Of a stretch of DNA of 64,000 nucleotides, positions 50,179-57,347 are shown piece after piece; the first letter of the stretch is position 1; every line of letters begins with the position of its first letter. The stretch comes from SZAS-79 sp964599095. Its GTDB lineage: Bacteria; Pseudomonadota; Gammaproteobacteria; Burkholderiales; SG8-39. Position numbers and translations under genes: made by a program. The DNA lies in NCBI GenBank assembly GCA_964599095.1, contig CAZREB010000004.1, positions 62,001-126,000 on the forward strand. Reading direction: 5' to 3'. Below the pieces are notes generated by a model. The model saw only the letters and a program-made list of their open reading frames with translations, made no database searches and had not been told where the DNA came from.

Positions 50179-51195
50179 ATGAAGGTGTATTACGACAAGG
50201 ACGCCGACCTTTCGCTCATCAAGGGCAAGAAAGTCACGATAGTCGGCTATGGCTCGCAGGGCCATGCGCACTCGCTCAACCTGCACGAGTCGGGCGTCAA
50301 GGTCACGGTCGGGCTGCGCAAGGGCGGCGCGTCGTGGGACAAGGCGAAGAAGGCCGGCCTCAAGGTCGCCGAAGTCTCAGAGGCGGTGAAAGGCGCCGAC
50401 ATCGTCATGATGCTGATGCCCGACGAGCACATTGCGGCCACCTACAAATCCGAGGTCGAGCCGAACATCAAGAAGGGCGCGGCGATCGCGTTTGCGCACG
50501 GTTTCAACGTTCACTACGGCCAGGTCATCCCGCGGGCCGACCTCGACGTCTGGATGGTCGCGCCGAAGGCGCCCGGCCATACGGTGCGCTCGACCTATGC
50601 CGGCGGTGGCGGCGTGCCGATGCTGATCGCGGTGCACCAGAACCCGTCGCGCAAGGCGCGCGACATGGCGCTCTCGTATGCATCGGCCATCGGCGGCGGC
50701 AAGGCCGGCATCATCGAAACCGACTTCAAGGAAGAGACCGAGACCGACCTCTTCGGCGAGCAGACCGTTCTGTGCGGCGGCTGCGTCGAGCTGGTCAAGG
50801 CGGGCTTCGACACGCTGGTCGAGGCGGGCTATGCGCCGGAGATGGCGTATTTCGAGTGCCTGCACGAATTGAAGCTGATCGTCGACCTGATGTACGAGGG
50901 CGGCATCGGCACGATGAACTACTCGATCTCGAACAACGCCGAGTACGGCGAATACGTGAGCGGCCCGCGCGTCATCACCGACGAGACCCGCAAGGTCATG
51001 AAGGACATCCTCAGGGACATCCAGACCGGCGAGTACGCCAAGAGCTTCATCCTCGAGAACCGCGCCGGCGCGCCGACGCTGCTCAGCCGCCGCCGGATCA
51101 CCGCGCAGCACCCGATCGAGACGGTCGGCGCCAGGCTGCGCGACATGATGCCCTGGATCAAGAAGAACAAGCTCGTCGACAAGTCGAGGAACTAG
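50179..51195 (+). CDS. ilvC: Ketol-acid reductoisomerase
   Basis: A 338-residue class I enzyme that rearranges and reduces acetolactate with NADPH in branched-chain amino acid synthesis. The NADPH-binding motif VGYGSQGHAHSLNL is at about 22-35, and Mg-binding residues lie in ETDLFGEQTVLCGG and ECLHELKLIVDLMYEGG. GAGGGGAAACC precedes ATG 50179. It completes the ilvBHC run. Confidence 0.98.
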   Translation: MKVYYDKDADLSLIKGKKVTIVGYGSQGHAHSLNLHESGVKVTVGLRKGGASWDKAKKAGLKVAEVSEAVKGADIVMMLMPDEHIAATYKSEVEPNIKKGAAIAFAHGFNVHYGQVIPRADLDVWMVAPKAPGHTVRSTYAGGGGVPMLIAVHQNPSRKARDMALSYASAIGGGKAGIIETDFKEETETDLFGEQTVLCGGCVELVKAGFDTLVEAGYAPEMAYFECLHELKLIVDLMYEGGIGTMNYSISNNAEYGEYVSGPRVITDETRKVMKDILRDIQTGEYAKSFILENRAGAPTLLSRRRITAQHPIETVGARLRDMMPWIKKNKLVDKSRN

Positions 51196-51233
51196 GCCCG
51201 GCGCCCCGCCGGCCTGCCTGAAGGAGAACCGAC

Positions 51234-51890
51234 TTGGCGGCCAATTACCCGCACCCGCTGATCGCGAAGGAGGGCTGGCCCTTCCTCGCGATTGCGGTGG
51301 CGGCATCCGTGGCCGTCGGCGTGTTCGCCGGCTGGGGGTGGTCGCTGCCGCTGTGGCTGGCGGCCCTGTTCGTGCTCCAGTTCTTCCGCGATCCGCCGCG
51401 GGAAGTGCCTTCCGACCCGACGGCCGTGGTCTCGCCGGCTGACGGCCGCGTGGTGGTCGTCGGCAAGGCCCTCGACCCGTACCGCAATTGCGAAGCGCTC
51501 AAGATCAGCGTGTTCATGAACGTGTTCAACGTGCATTCGAACCGCTCGCCGGCGGACGGCACCGTGAGCCAGGTCGTCTACCACCACGGGTCCTTCTTCA
51601 ACGCGGCGCTCGACAAGGCGTCGCTCGAAAACGAGCGCAATGCGCTGCTGATGACCACCACCGCCGGCCGCGACATCACCTGCGTGCAGGTGGCCGGCCT
51701 GATCGCAAGGCGCATCCTGTGCTACGTCGGCCCGGGCGCCGCCCTGGCGCGCGGCCAGCGCTACGGGTTCATCCGGTTCGGTTCGCGGGTGGACCTGTAC
51801 CTTCCCCTCGATGCGGAGCCCAGGGCGGCGATCGGCGACAAGGTGTTCGCGTCGGAAACCGTGCTCGCGAGGCTGGCCGGTCGTGGTTGA
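51234..51890 (+). CDS. psd: Phosphatidylserine decarboxylase (short form)
   Basis: A 218-residue proenzyme of the short (archaeal-type) class. It is self-cleaved between G183 and S184 in RFGSRVDLYLP, producing the pyruvoyl group that decarboxylates phosphatidylserine to phosphatidylethanolamine. A hydrophobic stretch (about 17-55) attaches it to the inner membrane; MNVFNVHSNRSP is conserved. It overlaps the pssA start by eight bases, so the two enzymes of this pathway are coupled. Confidence 0.96.
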   Translation: MAANYPHPLIAKEGWPFLAIAVAASVAVGVFAGWGWSLPLWLAALFVLQFFRDPPREVPSDPTAVVSPADGRVVVVGKALDPYRNCEALKISVFMNVFNVHSNRSPADGTVSQVVYHHGSFFNAALDKASLENERNALLMTTTAGRDITCVQVAGLIARRILCYVGPGAALARGQRYGFIRFGSRVDLYLPLDAEPRAAIGDKVFASETVLARLAGRG

Positions 51891-52671
51891 CCAGCCGCAT
51901 CCGGGCCCCGAATCAGCCGTCGAGACCGGCGGCGCGCCGGTGCTGCGCATCCCGCTGCGCAGGCGCAGCATCTATCTGCTGCCGAACCTTGTCACCACGG
52001 CGGCGCTGTTCGCCGGTTTCTACGCCATCGTCCAGGCGGTGAACGCGCGCTTCGAGCAGGCGGCGGTCGCGATCTTCGTCGCGATGGTGCTCGACGGCCT
52101 CGACGGCCGGATCGCGCGCATGACCAGCACGCAGAGCGAATTCGGCGCCGACTACGACAGCCTGTCCGACATGGTGTCGTTCGGCGCCGCGCCCGCGCTC
52201 GTGATGTACGTGTGGGCCCTCAAGGACCTGGGCAACGCGGGCTGGATCCCGGCCTTCGTATATTGCGCTGCCGCCGCGGTGCGGCTCGCGCGCTTCAACA
52301 CCAACCTGAAGGTCGTCGACAAGCGCTTCTTCCAGGGGCTGCCGAGCCCGGCCGCGGCGGCGCTCGTCGCCGGCTTCATCTGGGTGGCCGACGATTTCGC
52401 GATCGACCGCGTCGACTGGATCCGCTACATCGCCTTCGTCACCACGCTGTTCGCCGGCATCACGATGGTGGTCACGATCCCGTTCTACAGCTTCAAGGAC
52501 TTCAACCTGGCCAAGCGAGTGCCGTTCTGGGTGGTGCCGCTCGTGATCGGCGGCATCACGCTGGTCGCGGCGAGGCCGGCCATGGTGCTCTTCCTGATGT
52601 TCGTCGCGTATTCGCTGTCGGGCTACGTGTTCTGGGTCTTCCGGAAGATGCGCAAGCGCCGGTCGGGGTGA
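51883..52671 (+). CDS. pssA: CDP-diacylglycerol-serine O-phosphatidyltransferase
   Basis: A 262-residue membrane protein with about eight segments. The CDP-alcohol phosphotransferase motif DGLDGRIAR-N8-G-N3-D-N3-D is complete (through FGADYDSLSD, about 69-94). It makes phosphatidylserine, the substrate of Psd. The start is GTG 51883, inside the last codons of psd; the long upstream extension of the frame is not coding. Confidence 0.95.
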   Translation: MVDQPHPGPESAVETGGAPVLRIPLRRRSIYLLPNLVTTAALFAGFYAIVQAVNARFEQAAVAIFVAMVLDGLDGRIARMTSTQSEFGADYDSLSDMVSFGAAPALVMYVWALKDLGNAGWIPAFVYCAAAAVRLARFNTNLKVVDKRFFQGLPSPAAAALVAGFIWVADDFAIDRVDWIRYIAFVTTLFAGITMVVTIPFYSFKDFNLAKRVPFWVVPLVIGGITLVAARPAMVLFLMFVAYSLSGYVFWVFRKMRKRRSG

Positions 52672-52684
52672 CGGCCCGGCCCGG

Positions 52685-52713
52685 TTGCAACGCGCCGGGA
52701 ACCCGGCTATAGT
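52685..52713 (+). promoter_or_regulatory. Promoter upstream of the leuA leader
   Basis: TTGCAA (52685-52690), 17-base spacer, TATAGT (52708-52713): four of six and five of six matches. The predicted start (52719-52721) is within three bases of the ATG of the leader peptide. Confidence 0.65.
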
Positions 52714-52721
52714 TTCCCGAT

Positions 52722-52811
52722 ATGCAGCCCTCGAACCTCCTTCGTTCGACCGATCTCGGCCTGGCGCTCCTGTCGCCGGCTGCGCTGCTGCGCCCCGCGC
52801 GCACACTCTAA
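52722..52811 (+). CDS. leuL: Leucine-rich leader peptide upstream of leuA
   Basis: A 29-codon reading frame starting at ATG 52722 and ending TAA 52811. Nine of 29 residues are leucine, in pairs at 6-7, 16-17 and 22-23, as expected for a peptide whose translation senses leucyl-tRNA. There is no ribosome site; the promoter places the transcript start at or just before the ATG, so translation may be leaderless. A run of eight C and a 6-bp stem (CTCCCG/CGGGAG, 52830-52860 region) follow, but no clear terminator with U-run. Control could act through translation or Rho. Function is inferred from composition and place. Confidence 0.6.
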   Translation: MQPSNLLRSTDLGLALLSPAALLRPARTL

Positions 52812-52904
52812 CCCCCCCCAATTCGGCAGTACCCCGCCTCCCGGCCGCAAGGACGGGAGAAAAGGCACACATCCATCCATTCGGCGTGCAACCAGGAGCG
52901 AGCA

Positions 52905-54452
52905 ATGAAACCGGACCACTTGATCATCTTCGATACCACCATGCGCGACGGCGAGCAGAGCCCGGGCGCCTCGATGACGCGCGAGGAGAAGCTGCGCATC
53001 GCGCGTGCGCTGGAGAGGATGCGGGTCGACGTGATCGAGGCCGGCTTTCCCGCCGCGTCCAATGGCGACTTCGAAGCCGTGAAGGCGGTCGGTGCCATGA
53101 TCAAGGACTCCACCGTCGCCGGCCTGTGCCGGGCAAACGACAAGGACGTGCAGCGTGGCCTCGACGCGCTCAAGGGCGCGGCAAGGCCCCGGATCCACAC
53201 CTTCCTCGCCACCAGCGCGCTGCACATGGAAAAGAAGCTGCGCATGACGCCCGACCAGGTCTACGAGCAGGCGAAGCTCGCCGTCCGGTTTGCGCGCAAC
53301 CACTGCCCGGATGTCGAGTTCTCGCCCGAGGACGGCAGCCGCTCGGACCCGGATTTCCTCTGCCGCGTCCTCGAGGCCGTGATCGCCGAGGGCGCAAGCA
53401 CGATCAACATCCCGGATACCGTCGGCTACGCGGTGCCCCAGCAGTTCGGCGAGTTCATCCGCAGCTTGCGCGAGCGCATCCCGAATTCCGACAAGGCCGT
53501 CTGGTCGGTGCATTGCCACAACGACCTCGGCATGGCGGTCGCCAATTCGCTGGCGGCGGTGATGATCGGCGGGGTGCGGCAGATCGAATGCACGATCAAC
53601 GGCCTGGGCGAGCGCGCGGGCAACACCTCGCTCGAGGAAGTGGTCATGGCGGTACGCACGCGCAAGGATTTTTTCGGCCTCGACACCCAGATCGACGCGA
53701 AGCACATCGTGCCGACCTCGCGCATGGTCTCGCAGATCACCGGCTTCGTCGTGCAGCCGAACAAGGCCGTGGTCGGGGCCAATGCGTTCGCGCATGCCTC
53801 GGGCATCCACCAGGACGGCGTGCTCAAGGCGCGCGAGACCTACGAGATCATGACGGCGGAGGACGTGGGCTGGACCACCAACCGCATCGTCCTGGGCAAG
53901 CTCTCGGGTCGCACCGCATTCAAGCAGCGCCTCAAGGAACTCGGCATCGACCTCGAGTCCGAAGACGCCTACAACAAGGCCTTCCAGAAGTTCAAGGACC
54001 TTGCCGACAAGAAGTCCGAGATCTTCGACGAGGACCTGCAGGCGCTGGTCTCGGATTCGGCCATGCCGGATTCTGACGAGCACTGGAAGCTGATCCACAT
54101 GAACCAGGCCAGCGGCATGGGCGAGCGGCCGCACGCATCGGTCGTGATCACCGAGGCGGGCAAGGAGCACAAGATCGATGCGGAGGGCGACGGCCCGGTG
54201 GACGCCACGTTCAAGGCGATCGAGACGGTGGCCAGGAGCGGCTCCGAGCTGCTGCTCTATTCGGTGAACGCGGTCACCTCCGGGACCGAGTCGCAGGGCG
54301 AGGTCACGGTCCGCCTTTCGAAGGGCGGACGGATCGTCAACGGCGTCGGGGCCGACACCGATATCGTCGTCGCTTCGGCCAAGGCCTACATCAGCGCGCT
54401 GAACAAGCTGGAAAGCAAGGCCGAGCGCGTCAACCCGCAGCGCGGGATCTGA
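52905..54452 (+). CDS. leuA: 2-isopropylmalate synthase
   Basis: A 515-residue enzyme that joins acetyl-CoA and 2-oxoisovalerate in the first step of leucine synthesis. The catalytic barrel begins IIFDTTMRDGEQSPGASM, with metal ligands there and in SVHCHNDLGMA; the C-terminal LeuA dimer domain (about 390-510) is the leucine feedback site. Lys/His-rich HASGIHQDGVLKARETYEI is typical. AGGAG precedes ATG 52905. It lies 93 bases behind the leader peptide stop. Confidence 0.97.
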   Translation: MKPDHLIIFDTTMRDGEQSPGASMTREEKLRIARALERMRVDVIEAGFPAASNGDFEAVKAVGAMIKDSTVAGLCRANDKDVQRGLDALKGAARPRIHTFLATSALHMEKKLRMTPDQVYEQAKLAVRFARNHCPDVEFSPEDGSRSDPDFLCRVLEAVIAEGASTINIPDTVGYAVPQQFGEFIRSLRERIPNSDKAVWSVHCHNDLGMAVANSLAAVMIGGVRQIECTINGLGERAGNTSLEEVVMAVRTRKDFFGLDTQIDAKHIVPTSRMVSQITGFVVQPNKAVVGANAFAHASGIHQDGVLKARETYEIMTAEDVGWTTNRIVLGKLSGRTAFKQRLKELGIDLESEDAYNKAFQKFKDLADKKSEIFDEDLQALVSDSAMPDSDEHWKLIHMNQASGMGERPHASVVITEAGKEHKIDAEGDGPVDATFKAIETVARSGSELLLYSVNAVTSGTESQGEVTVRLSKGGRIVNGVGADTDIVVASAKAYISALNKLESKAERVNPQRGI

Positions 54453-54464
54453 CCGACCGGCAGG

Positions 54465-54546
54465 CACGAATTTCGAACTTTTGCTTTGCGAGGACGGCTT
54501 GGGGGTTGCCTCTCCGGTGAGTTGATGTACCGGCACCGGTACATTC
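54465..54546. repeat. Diverged intergenic repeat, copy B
   Basis: Starts about 13 bases after leuA and shares ordered blocks with bases 36567-36640 (CGAATT, T-rich, GAGG, GGTTGC-like, GGTGAGTT, TGTACCGGCA). It ends in a tight palindrome GTACCGGCACCGGTAC (54528-54543), lost in copy A. Confidence 0.4.
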
Positions 54547-54645
54547 CCGGAGGGCGCGCTTGCCGAAGTGCCGATCCACGCAGCGGCCGGGCACCTGCTT
54601 GAACGCGCCGGGTAGCGGGCCGGCAGCCGAGGCACCGTCGAAAAT

Positions 54646-54999
54646 TCAGGCGGACGGGCGGGTCAGGCGCGAATATGCGACTACCGCGCAATAGTAGATC
54701 AGGCTCAAGGCCGTCTCGGCGAGCGCGAGCTGCCTCACAAGGCCGGTGTCGGCCCAGGCCCGCATCACGCCTTCGGTGAAATAGGCGAGGATGAAGAGGC
54801 TCGACCACTGGAAAGTGTAGCGTTTGCCGCGCAGCACGCCGAAGACGGGCACGAGCAGCGGGAGCGCCTTCAGCGCAAGCAGCGATCCGCCGGGCCGGAT
54901 CGGCGCCAGCCACAGCTCCCACGCGAGGCACAGGAAGATCAGCGCGACCAGGCTCGCGATTGCCGCGTTCCAGGCCAGGCGCACGACGCCTGCTTTCAC
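54646..54999 (-). CDS. DUF2069 membrane protein
   Basis: A 117-residue protein with four predicted membrane segments (about 10-32, 40-58, 64-80, 90-110). The GTG start at 54999 overlaps the wrbA stop (GTGA). A DUF2069 gene next to wrbA is common in Betaproteobacteria; function unknown. The sequence PLLVPVFGVLRGKRYTFQWSSLFIL is typical. Confidence 0.88.
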   Translation of the reverse strand: MKAGVVRLAWNAAIASLVALIFLCLAWELWLAPIRPGGSLLALKALPLLVPVFGVLRGKRYTFQWSSLFILAYFTEGVMRAWADTGLVRQLALAETALSLIYYCAVVAYSRLTRPSA

Positions 55000-55613
55000 G
55001 CGGGGGCCGGTCGGGCAAGCTTCAGCGCGGCCTGCGCAAGCCGGCGGCCCTGGGCGATGCAGAGCGTGCGCTCTGCATCGGTGACCGGCTGGTCGTCGGC
55101 TGCGCCGGCCACGTGGCTCGGGCCGTAGGGTGTGCCGCCGCTGCGCGTCGAGTACAAAGTCGGCTCGGTGTAAGGCAGTCCGAGGACCAGCATCCCGTGA
55201 TGCAGGAGCGGCATCATCATCGAAACCAGCGTCGTCTCCTGCCCGCCGTGCATGCTCGCGGTCGACGTGAAGACGCACGCCGGCTTGCCCGCGAGCGCGC
55301 CGGAATGCCAGAGCGTCGAGGTGCCGTCGAGGAAATACTTCATCGGCGCGGCCATGTTGCCGAACCGCGTCGGGCTGCCGAGCGCAAGACCGATGCATTC
55401 CTCGAGATCCTTCAGCTCGCAGTAGGGCGCGCCCGCGTCCGGGATCGCAGGCGCGGCGACGGCCGTGACGGCGGCTACCTTCGGCACGGTGCGCAGCCGC
55501 GCGACCGCGCCGGGAACCCGCTCGATGCCGTCGGCGATGCATTCGGCCATCCGGCGGATCGAGCCTCCCAGCGTGTAATAGAGGACGAGGATCTCTTGCG
55601 ATTGCGCGTGCAT
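54996..55613 (-). CDS. wrbA: NAD(P)H:quinone oxidoreductase, WrbA type
   Basis: A 205-residue flavodoxin-fold protein. FMN-binding segments are VLYYTLGGSIRRMAECIADG (about 10-29), GSPTRFGNMAAPMKYFLD and STASMHGGQETTL; HGMLVLGLPY is typical. WrbA reduces quinones by two electrons and protects against oxidative stress. It is divergent from the YihY-PyrF gene (47-base gap) and coupled to the DUF2069 gene. Confidence 0.96.
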   Translation of the reverse strand: MHAQSQEILVLYYTLGGSIRRMAECIADGIERVPGAVARLRTVPKVAAVTAVAAPAIPDAGAPYCELKDLEECIGLALGSPTRFGNMAAPMKYFLDGTSTLWHSGALAGKPACVFTSTASMHGGQETTLVSMMMPLLHHGMLVLGLPYTEPTLYSTRSGGTPYGPSHVAGAADDQPVTDAERTLCIAQGRRLAQAALKLARPAPA

Positions 55614-55660
55614 CGAAAGGCGGGGGAGGCTGCAGCGGGGACGGTATTATAGGGCGACCC

Positions 55661-57298
55661 ATGTCGAGCGACGCGCCCCCAATCCATCGCGTATTCGCGC
55701 GCTTCTGCGTTTCGGTGGTGCGCCGGATCGACGAGGACAACTGCTTCCAGGCCGCCGCCGGCCTCACCTACACGACGCTCCTTGCGCTGGTGCCGCTGTT
55801 CGCGGTCGTGCTCTCGGTGTCCACCGCGTTTCCGGCGTTCGAGGACTGGATCGAGGCGCTGCAGCAGTTCGTGATGCGCAATTTCCTGCCTGATACCGGC
55901 CGCCGCCTGATCCGCGAGCAACTCACCGAGTTCGCCGAAAACGCCACGCAACTCACGGTCGTCGGCCTGGTGTTCCTCGGCGTCACGTCGATCAGCCTGA
56001 TCTACAGCATCGACGAGACCTTCAACCAGCTGTTCCGGGTTTCGCAGCGCAGGCGCCCGGTGCGCCGGGTGCTCCTGTACATCGCCGCACTCGCGCTCGC
56101 GCCGCTGCTGGTGGGCGCAAGCGTTTCGATCACCACGTGGTTCGTCGGCGAATCCCTCGGGCTGCTCGGCCAGCCGCACTGGGTCTCGATCGGCGTGCTG
56201 CGGCTGGTGCCTTATGTCTTCACGTGCGCGGCGTTTACCCTCGTCTACTACCTCCTGCCGAACCGGAAGGTGCCGCTCAGGCACGCGGTCACCGGCGGGT
56301 TGCTTGCGGCGATGGCGTTCGAGGTCGCCAAGCTGGGCTTCGCGATGTATGTCCGGTATTTCCCGACCTATACGCTGATCTATGGGGCCTTTGCGGCGAT
56401 CCCGATCTTCCTGCTGTGGATCTACATCTCCTGGCTGGTCCTGGTGATCGGGGCGACGATCACGGCGGTGCTGCCGCAATACGATCGCGCGGATTCGGGC
56501 AAAATCGCGAACCGCGATGCCAATGCGCCTGCCGCGATCCGAGCCGGAGAAAACCCGATGACCACCACCAGCGCCCCTGCCGCAACCGCGAGCCCGATCG
56601 ACCGGCGCGACCGCCTGATCGTCGCGCTCGACGTACCGACCGCGGCCGAGGCCCGCGCAATGGTCGAGGCCCTCGGCGACTCGGTGCGCTTCTACAAGAT
56701 CGGCCTGGAACTGTTCACTTCGGGCGGGTATTTCGAGCTGCTCGACTGGCTCGCGAAGCGCGACAAGAAGGTGTTCGCCGACCTGAAGTTCTACGACATC
56801 CCCGAGACCGTCCGGCGCGCGGTCTCGAACCTCAAGGGCAGCGGCGCGACTTTCGTGACCGTCCACGGGCATCGCTCGGTCATGGAAGCGGCGGTGTCGG
56901 CCAAGAGCGGCGTGAAGATCCTCGCCGTCACGGTGCTGACCAGCTTCGACAAGAGCGACCTCGCGGAGATGGGCGCGGCGGGCGAGGTCGGGCAGCTCGT
57001 GCTGTCGCGCGCGCGCGGCGCCGTCGAGTGCGGTTGCGACGGCGTGATCTCCTCCGGGCTCGAGGCGCCGCAGATCAAGGCCGCCTTCGGCGATCGGCTG
57101 ACGATCGTCACGCCCGGCATCCGGCCGGCTATCGGGCCGAAGCCGGCCGACGACCAGAAGCGCACCGTCGACGTCGCGCAGGCCTTCGCCAACGGCGCCG
57201 ACTACATCGTGGTCGGCCGGCCGGTCCGCGAGGCGGCCAGCCCGCGCGCCGCGGCAGAGTCGATCCAGTCGACGATCGCCGGAATCTTCCCGGCGTAA
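55661..57298 (+). CDS. pyrF: YihY-type membrane protein fused in frame to orotidine 5'-phosphate decarboxylase
   Basis: One uninterrupted frame of 545 residues. Residues about 1-280 are a YihY/BrkB membrane protein with six segments (QAAAGLTYTTLLALVPLFAV, YSIDETFNQLFRV, FLLWIYISWLVLVIGA). Residues about 300-545 are a complete PyrF with RLIVALDVPT, the catalytic DLKFYDIPETV (Asp-Lys-Asp) and VTPGIRP. PyrF turns OMP into UMP. ATG 56558 at the junction has GGAGA seven bases upstream and would give a normal 246-residue PyrF, so both a fusion and a separate enzyme may be made. TATTAT (55645-55650) lies ten bases before ATG 55661, which has no ribosome site. Confidence 0.88.
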   Translation: MSSDAPPIHRVFARFCVSVVRRIDEDNCFQAAAGLTYTTLLALVPLFAVVLSVSTAFPAFEDWIEALQQFVMRNFLPDTGRRLIREQLTEFAENATQLTVVGLVFLGVTSISLIYSIDETFNQLFRVSQRRRPVRRVLLYIAALALAPLLVGASVSITTWFVGESLGLLGQPHWVSIGVLRLVPYVFTCAAFTLVYYLLPNRKVPLRHAVTGGLLAAMAFEVAKLGFAMYVRYFPTYTLIYGAFAAIPIFLLWIYISWLVLVIGATITAVLPQYDRADSGKIANRDANAPAAIRAGENPMTTTSAPAATASPIDRRDRLIVALDVPTAAEARAMVEALGDSVRFYKIGLELFTSGGYFELLDWLAKRDKKVFADLKFYDIPETVRRAVSNLKGSGATFVTVHGHRSVMEAAVSAKSGVKILAVTVLTSFDKSDLAEMGAAGEVGQLVLSRARGAVECGCDGVISSGLEAPQIKAAFGDRLTIVTPGIRPAIGPKPADDQKRTVDVAQAFANGADYIVVGRPVREAASPRAAAESIQSTIAGIFPA

Positions 57299-57347
57299 TC
57301 CGCGAGGCGGCCGCCGCCGTCGGCGAAACGGATCCGCAAGCGGGGCG

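Noticed and set aside
52809..52904. Classical terminator-type attenuator between the leuA leader and leuA
   Set aside because: A 6-bp stem (CTCCCG/CGGGAG) exists but is followed by AAAAGG rather than a U-run, so a Rho-independent attenuator is not supported.
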